Below, piece after piece: positions 10,945 to 20,482 of a DNA stretch of 64,000 bases. The notes under the pieces are model-generated. The model had not been told where the DNA came from. It searched no databases and was given only the letters and a program-made list of their open reading frames with translations. Positions within the stretch are counted from its first letter, which is position 1. The number at the start of each line of letters is the position of its first letter. Position numbers and translations under genes: made by a program. Origin of the DNA: Schizochytrium sp. TIO01 (taxonomy: Eukaryota; Sar; Bigyra; Thraustochytrida; Thraustochytriidae); the NCBI GenBank assembly GCA_004764695.1, contig SMSO01000035.1, positions 3,291,040 through 3,355,039 of the forward strand. The letters are read 5' to 3'.

Positions 10945-11580
10945 TCACATTGGGTTGGACAAGCTTGTGTCAGAGCTAACATTATTAGGTGACTTTTGTA
11001 GCATTAACTGATTTGCAAACTTCTCCCTCTGCATGGGTGTTAGATCTTCAAACTGTTCAATAAGGCGCTGCATATCATCTTTCATCCTACCCAGCCTGCG
11101 CTTTTCCAAAGCACCGGGATCACCAATCAACGAAAGCACTACTATCATTTCCTTTAAACTATCAGAAATAAATTTGAAAATAGCAAGTACTTGTTTTCTT
11201 TGATCAATGACTACATAAGATAAAAATGGCGAGGAAGTGCGGAAAACACCCTCTAACATGTTTACCAAACTGATTCCTAACAAGTTGAAGACCGATTCAG
11301 AACGACCACGATCATCATCTTTCGTTAATATCCAATCAGTAATAATAGACGAAAATTCCATCGAGGACAATAGGAAAATTGAATTCTCATATTGCGCGCG
11401 TAAAAAGTCTTTCCCAATTCGTGGATCTTCACGAAGGTGATAGAAAAATATATTCTTGGTTAGATGGTAGTATATGATGCCACATAGTGCAAGAACGGAG
11501 GTGCGTGCAATGTACCAGTGAACCTTTGAGGTCCCTTTCAACAATAAAAGTGAATGACAATAGATTTGCTGCCATATCAT
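10945..11580 (-). CDS. Hypothetical protein with one membrane segment, 211 aa
   Basis: An ATG-initiated frame runs from 11580 to 10945 and overlaps the 3' end of the truncated SNF2-type gene in another frame by about 150 bp. A hydrophobic stretch lies near residues 27-47, followed by amphipathic helices and a charged C-terminal helix containing LTPMQREKF. It does not align with the C-terminal lobe of SNF2 helicases, so it is probably not the missing half of the neighbour. Its first 30 codons may be recruited helicase sequence read in a shifted frame, in which case the true N-terminus is lost. Family unknown. Confidence 0.4.
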   Translation of the reverse strand: MIWQQIYCHSLLLLKGTSKVHWYIARTSVLALCGIIYYHLTKNIFFYHLREDPRIGKDFLRAQYENSIFLLSSMEFSSIITDWILTKDDDRGRSESVFNLLGISLVNMLEGVFRTSSPFLSYVVIDQRKQVLAIFKFISDSLKEMIVVLSLIGDPGALEKRRLGRMKDDMQRLIEQFEDLTPMQREKFANQLMLQKSPNNVSSDTSLSNPM

Positions 11581-12133
11581 AGGATACTATTTTTGTTCCC
11601 CTCAGATGTATGAGTTGCTTAAGAGAGTTTTCTCTTTCAGTTTTCGAAGATTTCTCAATTTTATAAAATACAAACTGAGGACCAAGCCATCTTATAATCT
11701 CATCGGCCCAGTTATCGCGGAGATAGCCAGGGCACAGTATCAAATTATTATTTTTATCACCGTTTAGTTGATTAATACCTGCGAGTGCACAAAGAGCTTG
11801 TAAAGTTTTTCCGCACCCCATACTTGTTGCATTCAAGCAGCGTTTGGAACTTACCATTTTACAAATAGCCTCCCGTTGGAATGGATAGACACAGTCATTG
11901 GTTCTAGCCGGTAAAAAGGGACGTACACACTTATCCCAGTCAATAGTTTTATCATTTACACCGGGTCGTCTCATAAATTGCAAATAGTCATACGGTACTA
12001 ATTTGTCAGAGTCTCTCATGTCGTGTCGTATTGTATCGTAGATCTCAAAGTCAATGTTTTGTAGGGTAACAATTCCGTCCTCTAACATCTTGAATGTATT
12101 CTCACCAGTCATTTCAAATTGAACGTTTTTCAT
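11429..12133 (-). pseudogene. SNF2/SMARCAL1-type DNA-dependent ATPase, N-terminal lobe only
   Basis: From ATG 12133 the protein shows helicase superfamily 2 landmarks in order: a Q-motif-like VYPFQREAI, Walker A SMGCGKT (Lys109), motif Ia NLILCPGYLRDNW, and KIVSYDM. Motif II should follow, but only a degenerate FIVERDLKGS is present (no DExH), and the frame ends 32 residues later. No second RecA lobe is found in any frame downstream. This is the start of an SNF2-type remodeller or annealing helicase, common in giant viruses and hosts, cut or scrambled in mid-domain. It is unlikely to be catalytically active. Confidence 0.65.
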
Positions 12134-12313
12134 TTTCTTTTTTTACTTAAAATGTAAGTCAGAAGGTATTTAATTAAATATATAGATAATGACAATACAA
12201 TATATTAGTTTTAGTTTCATAACATTTAATCTCTAAATTTAAAATACTACAATATATGATAGAATAAATATCTATCAGGATTATATTAAAAAAAAATTGT
12301 AAAACAACACACA
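12134..12313. other. AT-rich divergent intergenic region
   Basis: This 180-bp spacer is almost entirely A and T and separates the SNF2-like remnant from the divergent small basic protein gene. It probably holds both promoters. No specific site could be defined. Confidence 0.5.
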
Positions 12314-12829
12314 ATGACTAAAAAGTCTTTAAAACGTAAAACAACAGAGAGCACAGGCGTGGCCACAAAACTAAAAAAAACAGTAACGATTAGCAAGCCG
12401 GGTGAAGATTGCAGTGACTCAACAAATCGACCTAATCCTGGCGAAGGCACCCCCAAGCAAGAGAAACGTGAGTTCGATGATGGAAGTAACAGACATTCAA
12501 AAAAACTGAAAAACAAAGAGCATGGATATAAAGACAATGTATGTACAATCATCACAGAATTGCGCACACTATATATATGTGACTTCCATGGTGAAATTCC
12601 GCCTAAGCATTATGACGACGGAGACCAAACTTCAACTTTGAAAAAAGCATGGCGTCTCCTTCCAAAGAATATTCGTGAAGATTTTGAAAGTAGAATAAAG
12701 GCTGATCTACCACACGCCACACATGGGTTTTTAAACGATTATATTAAGATGACCATAGATGCGCTGAGCGATATTAACGAGACGAGTGAGTGTGATGAAA
12801 TTTGCAGTAATTCTAAAGAAAATGAATGA
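12314..12829 (+). CDS. Small basic hypothetical protein, 171 aa
   Basis: An intact ATG frame follows an A-rich leader. The first 75 residues are Lys/Ser/Thr-rich with several nuclear-localisation-like basic clusters (KKSLKRK, KKLKNKEHGYK) and look disordered. The last 95 residues look folded and helical, with a conserved-looking core (LPKNIREDFESRIKADLP). This could be a DNA-binding or virion core protein. No family recognised. Confidence 0.55.
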   Translation: MTKKSLKRKTTESTGVATKLKKTVTISKPGEDCSDSTNRPNPGEGTPKQEKREFDDGSNRHSKKLKNKEHGYKDNVCTIITELRTLYICDFHGEIPPKHYDDGDQTSTLKKAWRLLPKNIREDFESRIKADLPHATHGFLNDYIKMTIDALSDINETSECDEICSNSKENE

Positions 12830-12963
12830 ACGATTTTATAAAAACATTTTAAAAGAAAAATAATGAATCGACCAAAAAAAACATAATTATGATTTCATAA
12901 GTATAATGTATTATCAGTAGTGTAGTATACGTGCACACGCGTGCCAAAAAAAAAGTGTAAATC

Positions 12964-13506
12964 ATGTTTGGTGGAAGGAGAGTGGACACAACCGTTGCAG
13001 TAGACAAATTGGCAAGCAAGGAGCAAGCTCTAGCTAGGCTTCTTGCAAGTTTCTTTACCATGTATAATAACAATAAAGAACAATTCAATGGCCCTGCAGC
13101 AGTGAACTTATTAAAGAATATGACAAAGTGTTGGAATGAAATGTATAATGCCCTTAAACAGATCAATAGTGAATGGGTGAGAAATCGGAAAGCATACGAA
13201 AAGCTTGTCAAAAACTCTGAGCCAGTGGTTGAACAGGTCCGCATTAGACCGGCGGGAATTCTTTCTTCATTCAGGAAGGAGCGCAAAGTGTCATTTCAAG
13301 ATTATTATGGTGGTGCACTAGATCTTGCAAAGCAAATAGTAAGACTTAGACTTGAAGTTCGTAGAGTATACTCAATGAAAGATCCTTACGGGTCGAGTCC
13401 TGAGCAAACTCGATACTATAGCCTTGCGACAAGGACGAGGATCGACGAGGCATTCAAGCGACTTAATCGCTTAAAGCGTAATTATATCCAATTTTTTTAT
13501 CAATGA
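12964..13506 (+). CDS. Alpha-helical hypothetical protein, 180 aa
   Basis: An intact ATG frame is preceded by a run of nine A. The protein is basic and predicted almost wholly helical, rich in Lys, Arg, Asn, Gln and Leu, without a signal or membrane segment. It is followed 52 bp later by another small gene on the same strand, and the two may be co-expressed. Small basic helical proteins are common virion components, but there is no direct evidence here. Confidence 0.6.
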   Translation: MFGGRRVDTTVAVDKLASKEQALARLLASFFTMYNNNKEQFNGPAAVNLLKNMTKCWNEMYNALKQINSEWVRNRKAYEKLVKNSEPVVEQVRIRPAGILSSFRKERKVSFQDYYGGALDLAKQIVRLRLEVRRVYSMKDPYGSSPEQTRYYSLATRTRIDEAFKRLNRLKRNYIQFFYQ

Positions 13507-13558
13507 GCAACGGAAATCAGCAACTAAGTACTTACGATCAAATAAGGCTCATGTTGAA

Positions 13559-13993
13559 ATGGACACGCGTGTAGATAATTTCCAACCCGAGGCGGCAGAT
13601 CTATTGGAAGACTCTTATCTTGATCAAAAATACAATCCAGGAAAGTTCAACGATGCCTACGGCGATGACGACTTGGATATTCCTGTAGCACCAGAGTCGG
13701 AAACTCCAGGGTATTTTCCGATCAAAGAGGAAGATAAGCTACTGTATAGTGGCGCTGGTAGGTCTCCCGCGCCTGTCAAGAAAAGCTGGTGGCCTAGTAC
13801 GACTGCAAAGGTTCCACCTTCGAGTACTCCGTCGTCGAGTACGCAAATGGTTCCATATAATCCTAGCAAGAAGTCTGGTGAATCACGGCAGTTCGCAGAA
13901 TCACAGGTTATTATGAAGGCTATTCAAGATCAGGCGATCCGCTTGAAGGACATTGAGAATCGACTTGGGCGTCTACAAGTAAAAAGTAGTTAA
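13559..13993 (+). CDS. Small acidic hypothetical protein with C-terminal coiled coil, 144 aa
   Basis: The start is ATG 13559. The N-terminal half is acidic and disordered (Asp/Glu/Pro/Tyr), the middle is Pro/Ser/Thr-rich, and the last 35 residues form an amphipathic helix with heptad character (QAIRLKDIENRLGRLQ), suggesting oligomerisation. An AAGTACTTAC sequence lies about 25-33 bp upstream of the ATG, matching sites near other genes here. Function unknown. Confidence 0.55.
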   Translation: MDTRVDNFQPEAADLLEDSYLDQKYNPGKFNDAYGDDDLDIPVAPESETPGYFPIKEEDKLLYSGAGRSPAPVKKSWWPSTTAKVPPSSTPSSSTQMVPYNPSKKSGESRQFAESQVIMKAIQDQAIRLKDIENRLGRLQVKSS

Positions 13994-14054
13994 AAGTATC
14001 ATTGTTATTTTTATCTTTGTTAGGACTGTAGTGAGTTTTTTCCAGTCACTGTAA

Positions 14055-16229
14055 TCATTCAAACTCCATGATTTCTTTGATTTGTCTTTCGAGGCACTCC
14101 ATATCATTATTGCTTCTGGTCGCAAATTCCTTGGTTCGCTTGCGAGAGTAACTGGCACATCCAAAGTCAGTTAGGTAGAGTCGGACATTTTCGCACGCGA
14201 CAACCATGTGAAAAGCATTAAGGCATATATTGTTGTGTGTAATCCCATGATCGTGCAGAGTTGACAGCGTCTGACGCATCTGCTCATGGATAAACGTTTG
14301 CTTCAACACAGCATCTGGCATGTTGGCCAAGGGTGCCCCCTCGCGTGAAGTCACAATAATTTGTCGATCGTTGGTAAAGCCCCCAGCGTAAAAGAGATAG
14401 GGTGTACATAACCCCTGCAAACTGCGCAGGGGGCCTCTGTACATTTCCATCTCTTTATCAAAATAAGAACTGGCAAATTCCTGTTCCTTATCGAGGATTT
14501 TCAGCACGAGAGGAATACCACTGACTGTCATTTTGATCGACGGCGTTATGAAGTCTGCACTAGGATGTATCTCGTGAAGCTCCCATGGGAAGCCAATGCA
14601 GATGTGTTTGAGGGGGAGCATGTCTATCACATCGAGGCGCAAAGAACCTTCGCTATTCTTCTTTTTCGCGAAGATGTTATCAGTGACAGAAATAAACGAA
14701 TCTTTCAAACTGTTGATGATGTTCGCAGGGATTAGCGCGGCGTTGTTATGAATCCCGTCTCCATTCGCTGCCCCACCAGGTCCTGCACCTGGGGCGGGCG
14801 GCGGTGGTGGTTGACCACCATTTCCTGGACCTTGTCCATTTCCACCTGGAGCACCAATGCCTCCGTTGTTGTTGTTGTTGTTGTTGTTGTTGTTGGCGGC
14901 GGCGGCTTGCTGTTGGGCCTGTTGAATCATAAGCCACCTGTCCCTCATTTGCTGAAGAATATGTATTTTAGTCATTTGAGTGTCAACAGCGTCTGTGCCA
15001 TTAGGATTGGCTGTCCAGTATCGGTCGAGAAAATCATAGAATCTCGTTTTGTCACTAATCGACAAACGATGTTCACTGTTTCCTGCTTCAGCCTGTTTAG
15101 CAACATGGGTTAAAAAGCTCATGAGCAACGCTGTTGGGGAATTTATTGAACGAATAGCGCCGGAACCATTCAGGCCTGGACTCACAAATAGGCGACCATT
15201 TTCGTCCATCTTTAACAACCAAGTCATTTCACTGGTTGATAGAACGGCATATTTGAGTTGATATGCAACCATGTAACCACAAATTTGGTATACACTTTCT
15301 AGAATGTATTCTTTCCCCCGAGGTTTTTGAAGATCAACGTTAGCCTTATTGAGTGGAGCATTAACCTGTGCTGCAGTCAACTTCACAGGAACGTTCATAT
15401 CGGGATTTGCGGAAACAGCTTGATTGTAGTTGCTACCGTAGTACGCACAGACTAAGTTTCCGTGAGTATGGTTTGTGCGACGCATATATCGGGACTGCAT
15501 GCCATCGGGAGCCTTGATCTCGAATACAACAAGAACCTCTCCATCCATGGATACCTGGTGGTCTGCAGAGAGCAGGATGTTTGAGTGGGGTTGCTGTTGA
15601 ACCGCAAACCTGACAGCCGGGGTATTCCGCACCTTAGTCCAATAATTCGGGAGAGCTACACGTGTGAGCAAATTCAAACCAGCATGATTTCCAAAAAAAC
15701 TATCAGCTTCTGGTTCCGTGCAGTTCGAGTCAAATTCAGGCTCTTGAAAATTCGAATCAGCAGTAGTGGTGATGCCATGGTCTGTAATTTGAGCCATAGT
15801 AAGTACGTGTTTTATATCAACACGAAAGTTGATCCAATGAAGAACTTGAGAAGGCACAACTGCCCCTGGTGATTTGTAAGGTGTCACGCCGCGGAGGGTG
15901 TTTAGACCACCACCATGGAGTGCTACCTGATACATGCGATTGGAAAGCATGTATACGAGAGGCACATTTAATGTAATGCGATCTATAAATTTTTCCTTAA
16001 AAGATAGGGCCAGTCGCTGTTGGACGGCGGCAATATTTGGCGTAGCTTGCAGGTAGTCATCGATTGTTTGGCACATTGCTCTAAGATGCTCAGGAGTCAA
16101 GCGACCAAGAAACCGCCGGCTCGCCTCCCCAGTAAGCAGCACATCGTTAAGACTATTGTTCGCAAAGGAGATGTTCGCGGCGTCCGCGTTGGCGAGGCGA
16201 AGACAAGCAGCATCGGACTCATTCGCCAT
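14055..16229 (-). CDS. PD-(D/E)XK nuclease fused to kinase-like domain (probable pseudokinase), 724 aa
   Basis: The start is placed at ATG 16229 rather than TTG 16247. Residues about 200-360 form a restriction-endonuclease-like domain: Asp229, FEIK (Glu237, Lys239), then YQICGYM (Gln315), the D...ExK...Q pattern of this fold. A Gln/Asn/Pro/Gly-rich linker including a poly-Asn run (GTT repeats near 14865-14895) separates it from a C-terminal kinase-like domain. That domain has VLKI, an E-helix, a catalytic-loop-like THNNICLN (His665, with Asn667 where the catalytic Asp is expected) and an intact DFG (Asp688). The same combination occurs in two near-identical genes at 42.7 and 47.1 kb. Nuclease-kinase combinations are known among Crinkler-type eukaryotic effectors; whether this belongs to host or viral element is unclear. 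Confidence 0.65.
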   Translation of the reverse strand: MANESDAACLRLANADAANISFANNSLNDVLLTGEASRRFLGRLTPEHLRAMCQTIDDYLQATPNIAAVQQRLALSFKEKFIDRITLNVPLVYMLSNRMYQVALHGGGLNTLRGVTPYKSPGAVVPSQVLHWINFRVDIKHVLTMAQITDHGITTTADSNFQEPEFDSNCTEPEADSFFGNHAGLNLLTRVALPNYWTKVRNTPAVRFAVQQQPHSNILLSADHQVSMDGEVLVVFEIKAPDGMQSRYMRRTNHTHGNLVCAYYGSNYNQAVSANPDMNVPVKLTAAQVNAPLNKANVDLQKPRGKEYILESVYQICGYMVAYQLKYAVLSTSEMTWLLKMDENGRLFVSPGLNGSGAIRSINSPTALLMSFLTHVAKQAEAGNSEHRLSISDKTRFYDFLDRYWTANPNGTDAVDTQMTKIHILQQMRDRWLMIQQAQQQAAAANNNNNNNNNNGGIGAPGGNGQGPGNGGQPPPPPAPGAGPGGAANGDGIHNNAALIPANIINSLKDSFISVTDNIFAKKKNSEGSLRLDVIDMLPLKHICIGFPWELHEIHPSADFITPSIKMTVSGIPLVLKILDKEQEFASSYFDKEMEMYRGPLRSLQGLCTPYLFYAGGFTNDRQIIVTSREGAPLANMPDAVLKQTFIHEQMRQTLSTLHDHGITHNNICLNAFHMVVACENVRLYLTDFGCASYSRKRTKEFATRSNNDMECLERQIKEIMEFE

Positions 16230-16822
16230 AGTGATGTTACCACCCAAGAATTTGAGTGAGACGTATTTCGGGTTTGCTTGCTCAATTGCAGTGTATGCTA
16301 TTTATTTGTTTGTGCACGCGATATTTTTAAAATTAGGAGTCGTATCCATCAGGTGTGCACTTCCATGACGAACAGTAGTAGTACTTTGATTTCTAGTAAG
16401 TGACTTGAAGCTTACTTTGAATAAGACGATTGCAGCATAGCGTCTTTATAGCGTTGAAGTTGAAATTGAATCTTAACTTGAGTCGGTCGCGAACTGTTCC
16501 AAACGGTGGAAGATATTATTCTTAACATTAGGTATCCAGATATTACAGTAGCAAGATCACCAATACCCTCTACTACTAGACAGTAATAATTGCTTACTAC
16601 CTGCCCACGCAAAACGTGTCGTGAAGAGAATTATCTCCAAGATCGCACTTAACTTGCGTTCATGTCGAGCACTCTTCACAAACCGGAATCAGCTGACCTT
16701 TGGCACCTCTGTATGGATGCTGTACTAGACAGAGGTTGCTGATCCTAGGCTTAGTGGGCTCTGCCAGCAACTCGAGCATTCATCAGCAAGATAGACAACG
16801 TCAGCTGTCTGCTGTCTCTACA
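16230..16822. other. Intergenic region, possible boundary of virus-like segment 1
   Basis: About 590 bp lie between the divergent nuclease-kinase gene and the transporter gene. Base composition becomes more balanced to the right. No target-site duplication, terminal repeat or RNA gene could be seen. Confidence 0.4.
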
Positions 16823-17986
16823 ATGGTGTCAGTTGGGTTCAAGGTAGCGGTGGCATGCACGCTTATGCAGCTTGGATTTGCAGGAAATCCGGTCATCTTG
16901 CGTCTTTTTGCAGACCAGCAGGCCTTCAACATGTCGGTATTTAGCATGATGCGGAACGTATTAGCCACGCCGTTGCTGTTGTTCGGCGCGACGTGCGTTG
17001 AGAGCCCTGGGTTCCTCCCAGTGAGCCCCACATCTACATGGGAGGTCTTTATGTTCATCATAATGGGCTGTTTCGGTATGGGTGGTCAGCAACTCTGTTA
17101 CCTTCTTGGCCTATATTTTACGCAACCTACTGTGGCAGCTATTTTCCAGCAGTCGATTTCCTGCTGGGCGCTCTTCTTTGCAATTATCTCCGGTCAGGAG
17201 CCTAATCCTAAAATTACGACCAGGAAGGGCGCGCTTCGTATCGCGGGCCTCGTTCTTGGCGTTTCTGGTGCTGTTGCAACCACTCTGGCAAGTGCTTCAC
17301 ACGGAAATGAACACATCGAGCGTAACCCGCTCCTTGGCTGTATGTTTCTTGTTATTAATACCGGTATGGTTGGGCTGTACATCACTATCCAAAAGAGTCT
17401 TATCTTCTCTCCGGATGCAAAAACAGCGCTTGCAAGGTATAGTTCCCTACCACTTCATGTCACTGCATGGACATGCGCAGGTGGTACTGTCTTCAGCGTG
17501 TTTAGCGCACTCTTTGGGTATCTTCTTCAACTAGAGGTTCTACAGTTTGGAAGCAGCAATGATGCGGCTGGTACAAACACTCTGATCTTACCAGCGTCTG
17601 CGATTTACCCACTCATTTTTGCACTGTTAATACCAACGTGTTTTTGTTTTGTACTTATGTCGTATGCGAACAAGCATGCTGATTCCAGTCTCGTCGCCAT
17701 GTCATGGCCCATTCAGGTCCCCGCAGTTGTCATTTTATCTGTAGCGGCCGGCGTTGCACACATCACAATGGCGCATGTTTTCGGAACCCTTCTTGTTGTT
17801 GCTGGTCTCATTTGTGTCTCTCTTTCTAGCCTTTTGGGAGAGTACTCCAAGGTCTCTCAGGCGGATTTTATTTCGCCAGATGATGAAGATGTTGACCGGC
17901 CTTGTCTTGAGATTACCTCACTTGCATCATCGCATCCGGAAGATGAAGATGAGGATGAAGATGAGCATGTGATTGCGGAAGCATGA
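16823..17986 (+). CDS. Drug/metabolite transporter (DMT/EamA-like), 387 aa
   Basis: ATG 16823 is preferred; the frame extends upstream to a TTG at 16700 but without a good initiator. About ten membrane helices are visible in two repeats, with the family-typical internal spacing: LQLGF/AGNPV after the first helix, a Pro/Gly-rich fourth helix, and a second half resembling EamA repeats. The C-terminal tail is acidic (DEDEDEDE). This architecture matches plant-like or protist DMT carriers that move small metabolites across plasma or organelle membranes; the substrate cannot be told. Composition and intactness mark it as a host gene. Confidence 0.7.
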   Translation: MVSVGFKVAVACTLMQLGFAGNPVILRLFADQQAFNMSVFSMMRNVLATPLLLFGATCVESPGFLPVSPTSTWEVFMFIIMGCFGMGGQQLCYLLGLYFTQPTVAAIFQQSISCWALFFAIISGQEPNPKITTRKGALRIAGLVLGVSGAVATTLASASHGNEHIERNPLLGCMFLVINTGMVGLYITIQKSLIFSPDAKTALARYSSLPLHVTAWTCAGGTVFSVFSALFGYLLQLEVLQFGSSNDAAGTNTLILPASAIYPLIFALLIPTCFCFVLMSYANKHADSSLVAMSWPIQVPAVVILSVAAGVAHITMAHVFGTLLVVAGLICVSLSSLLGEYSKVSQADFISPDDEDVDRPCLEITSLASSHPEDEDEDEDEHVIAEA

Positions 17987-18216
17987 TAGTCAAAGATGAA
18001 GAGCCCAAGCTATATCAAGTTATAAAAATGATTATCCAGTTTATAATTATCAAATGGAAAAAATTGAGAACAACTATGAAGCTCGTAGCATAGAACAGCA
18101 AGCTTGTCTAATGTTAGTTTTTAAATTAAAAAAGACAAACTTTGACCAACAAGGATCGAGAACTTGAAACGAATGTATTTCAGCCATACGTAAACACGAT
18201 ACAATATTGGTTATTA

Positions 18217-19236
18217 TTACAACACCATCCCCTGGACAGGTGAGGAGGTTTGCCGAAGTGGCGTTGAAGCGACACCGCGGCTAATCTGTAAGCATCTAAC
18301 ATATTGCAGATGCTGAACATTCAAGAATTCCACCCCTTGCAGTTGCAAGTCCTTTACTGCTGCATCTTGCGTCACAGCAACAGGGAGAGGCCAGGGACTT
18401 GTAATGAGCCCATAAGAAGGGCACACCTGTGAAATAAACTCCTCTTCCTCATTAGGAGAACGAACCTGGAACGCCAAAAGGACCTGAGCACCGGGAGAGC
18501 GTGCCAGGCAATAATCAAGTGCCATCGCTAAAGGAATACGGCTTCCTTTCTGATATATGAGGTCGGCACCAACAATCAGATCAAAGCTTTCACGAACAGG
18601 CTCGGGAGCTTGATCAGTGCGGCACCAATCGAAATGTGCAATTTGAACGTCTCCAATTGAACCAGCAAAAGACACGTCTTCTTTATCAGTGGCCACAACT
18701 GAGTGACCAAGAGCAGATAAGACTTTCGACACAAGCCCAAGTCCACAGCCAAGCTCTAAGCAGTGAAGTTTACGTCCCTTCTCCTCCTCCATCTGCCGGC
18801 TCAGAGGAACAACAATCTGAGCCATCACAATTGAGCTTGGCCAGACTGTGCTCGCAAGCTTTGATCGTTCCTGCTTAAACTCGAACACCTCAATATCGCT
18901 GATCCCCACCTTGCTTTCATCAATATTCTCTGATGCCTTGTTGTCTTTTAAGTTGTTGCTCCTGATTCCTGTTACCCCAATACGGCGCTTCGAACTCCAC
19001 AATCTATCGAGAAATACCAAATCTGAACCTGTCTTGCCTTGATCCGCCCCTTTTGTTTTCGCGAGTGCTCCAGCCCCTCCAGGAGAAGTTTCCATTGCAA
19101 TGGGGCTTGCAGAATCCTCATCTCGCGACGAGTCTTTTGAAGGCAGTGGTTTCCATTCTTGCTTGTGGCAGATGCACCCCATAGAGCTCAGTAAACGTTG
19201 TCCGCACCCGTCGCATTCGGCGTCTTGAACTATCAT
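18217..19236 (-). CDS. Class I SAM-dependent methyltransferase, METTL21/FAM86-like, 339 aa
   Basis: The intact frame starts at ATG 19236. A short N-terminal Cys cluster (CDGCGQ...CICHK) may bind zinc. The methyltransferase domain follows at about residues 115-310: TVWPSSIVMAQ, the SAM loop LELGCGLGLVS, VVATD, and the post-II motif FDLIVGADLIY, the arrangement typical of the methyltransferase_16 family of protein lysine methyltransferases. Near the end, LLAFQVRSPNEEEEF resembles the family's late motif. It probably methylates a cytosolic protein; the target is unknown. It is convergent with the transporter gene. Confidence 0.75.
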   Translation of the reverse strand: MIVQDAECDGCGQRLLSSMGCICHKQEWKPLPSKDSSRDEDSASPIAMETSPGGAGALAKTKGADQGKTGSDLVFLDRLWSSKRRIGVTGIRSNNLKDNKASENIDESKVGISDIEVFEFKQERSKLASTVWPSSIVMAQIVVPLSRQMEEEKGRKLHCLELGCGLGLVSKVLSALGHSVVATDKEDVSFAGSIGDVQIAHFDWCRTDQAPEPVRESFDLIVGADLIYQKGSRIPLAMALDYCLARSPGAQVLLAFQVRSPNEEEEFISQVCPSYGLITSPWPLPVAVTQDAAVKDLQLQGVEFLNVQHLQYVRCLQISRGVASTPLRQTSSPVQGMVL

Positions 19237-20482
19237 AATTACTTTTCATACGAAAGACTTGCTCCCAAGAATTCTCACTAATCTATACTGCAGAGTAGTG
19301 CTACTTAGTTGTCAGATGCTGCAGCGTAAACCCAGGTGCTACAATAGCTTTGTGCTTGACACTCGCTCACAAAATATTCTTCCCTGTAGCTGTGCAGCTA
19401 CGGCGTATAATTTTTGCTCAAATCACAGTTGGCGCAGAAAGGTGATTTCGGCAGTAGAGTCCGTGTGGTTACCTTAGCTAGATAGCCAACCCTCAATAGC
19501 TTGCTGAAGTTGTGCAACGTTTACACGTGCCACAAGTTGTACCTGCCTACAAGAAGTAGGATCTTGCTGCTGTTTGCAGCAAACAATGCTCTACTGTTCC
19601 CGCTAAATAGCGCTGTGTAGGTGTAAATACACAACAGTGTAACCTTAGGGCATTTCAAGGGCCTTGGCAAACCGCTATGTGCTCCAAAGTGCATGCAGGT
19701 TTAGTTGCGCGGAGTGCCCGCCAGGCCACGACCAGGCGAGTTTGAAGATGACTTCTTTCCCACAATGTATCAACGGGAAAATACGGTCTAAAGTGGATAA
19801 TCCGAGAGGGTATCTTTTCTAGTGACGGAGAGATAATCTCGTACAGTCTGTTTTTTCCCCGAGATCAGGACGCGAGGCCAGCTCCGGAGCAGAACCCTCG
19901 CTGCCGTCGCGACCCCGAGCCCCGCCACTGGACACGCGAAGGAAGCTACAGAACGCTAGCTGAAGGAGCTAGTGACGGTACGTCGCAGTTGAAAGCGGAG
20001 TCCAGCGCCAGCAGGAGGCTCATCTGCCGATTCATCTGATTCGTTTGTCTGCCGGCTTTTCTCCTTTCTTCTTTCACTTTCTTTTCTTTCGTTTCTTTGA
20101 TTTGTCAGCATTTCAACTCTGCGCGATCTCCTGACCAAGGATATATTCATTGCAGCGCGTGATCCTTGATTGGGCTTAACTAACTTTGCAACCAACACTC
20201 TTCTCGTGATCTTCAGGTATCTCGACAGCCGGGCTGTGGTCGCAGCTTTTGTCCTGAGGTTGCTCGGGTTTCGTTTTTCTTGAGCTCGATCTACACGCTT
20301 TGAAGAAGTAGCATAACTGAGCTTGCATTTCTCAGTCGGTGAGGTGCTACTTCAACTGACTTTCTTATTGTTTACATCGTGCTTACGAACTTCTTGATTT
20401 AGGACGTTCAGGCTTTTAGACAAACCTGTTTGCCGTATCGATACTAAGGATCTGAACGGTACAGAAACACTCACAAGCCAAG
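19237..20482. other. Host intergenic region with CnB-like 5' region
   Basis: About 1.25 kb lie between the divergent methyltransferase and calcineurin-B-like genes. It is GC-balanced with pyrimidine-rich patches near 20050-20110. No RNA gene or repeat was recognised; both promoters probably lie here. Confidence 0.5.
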
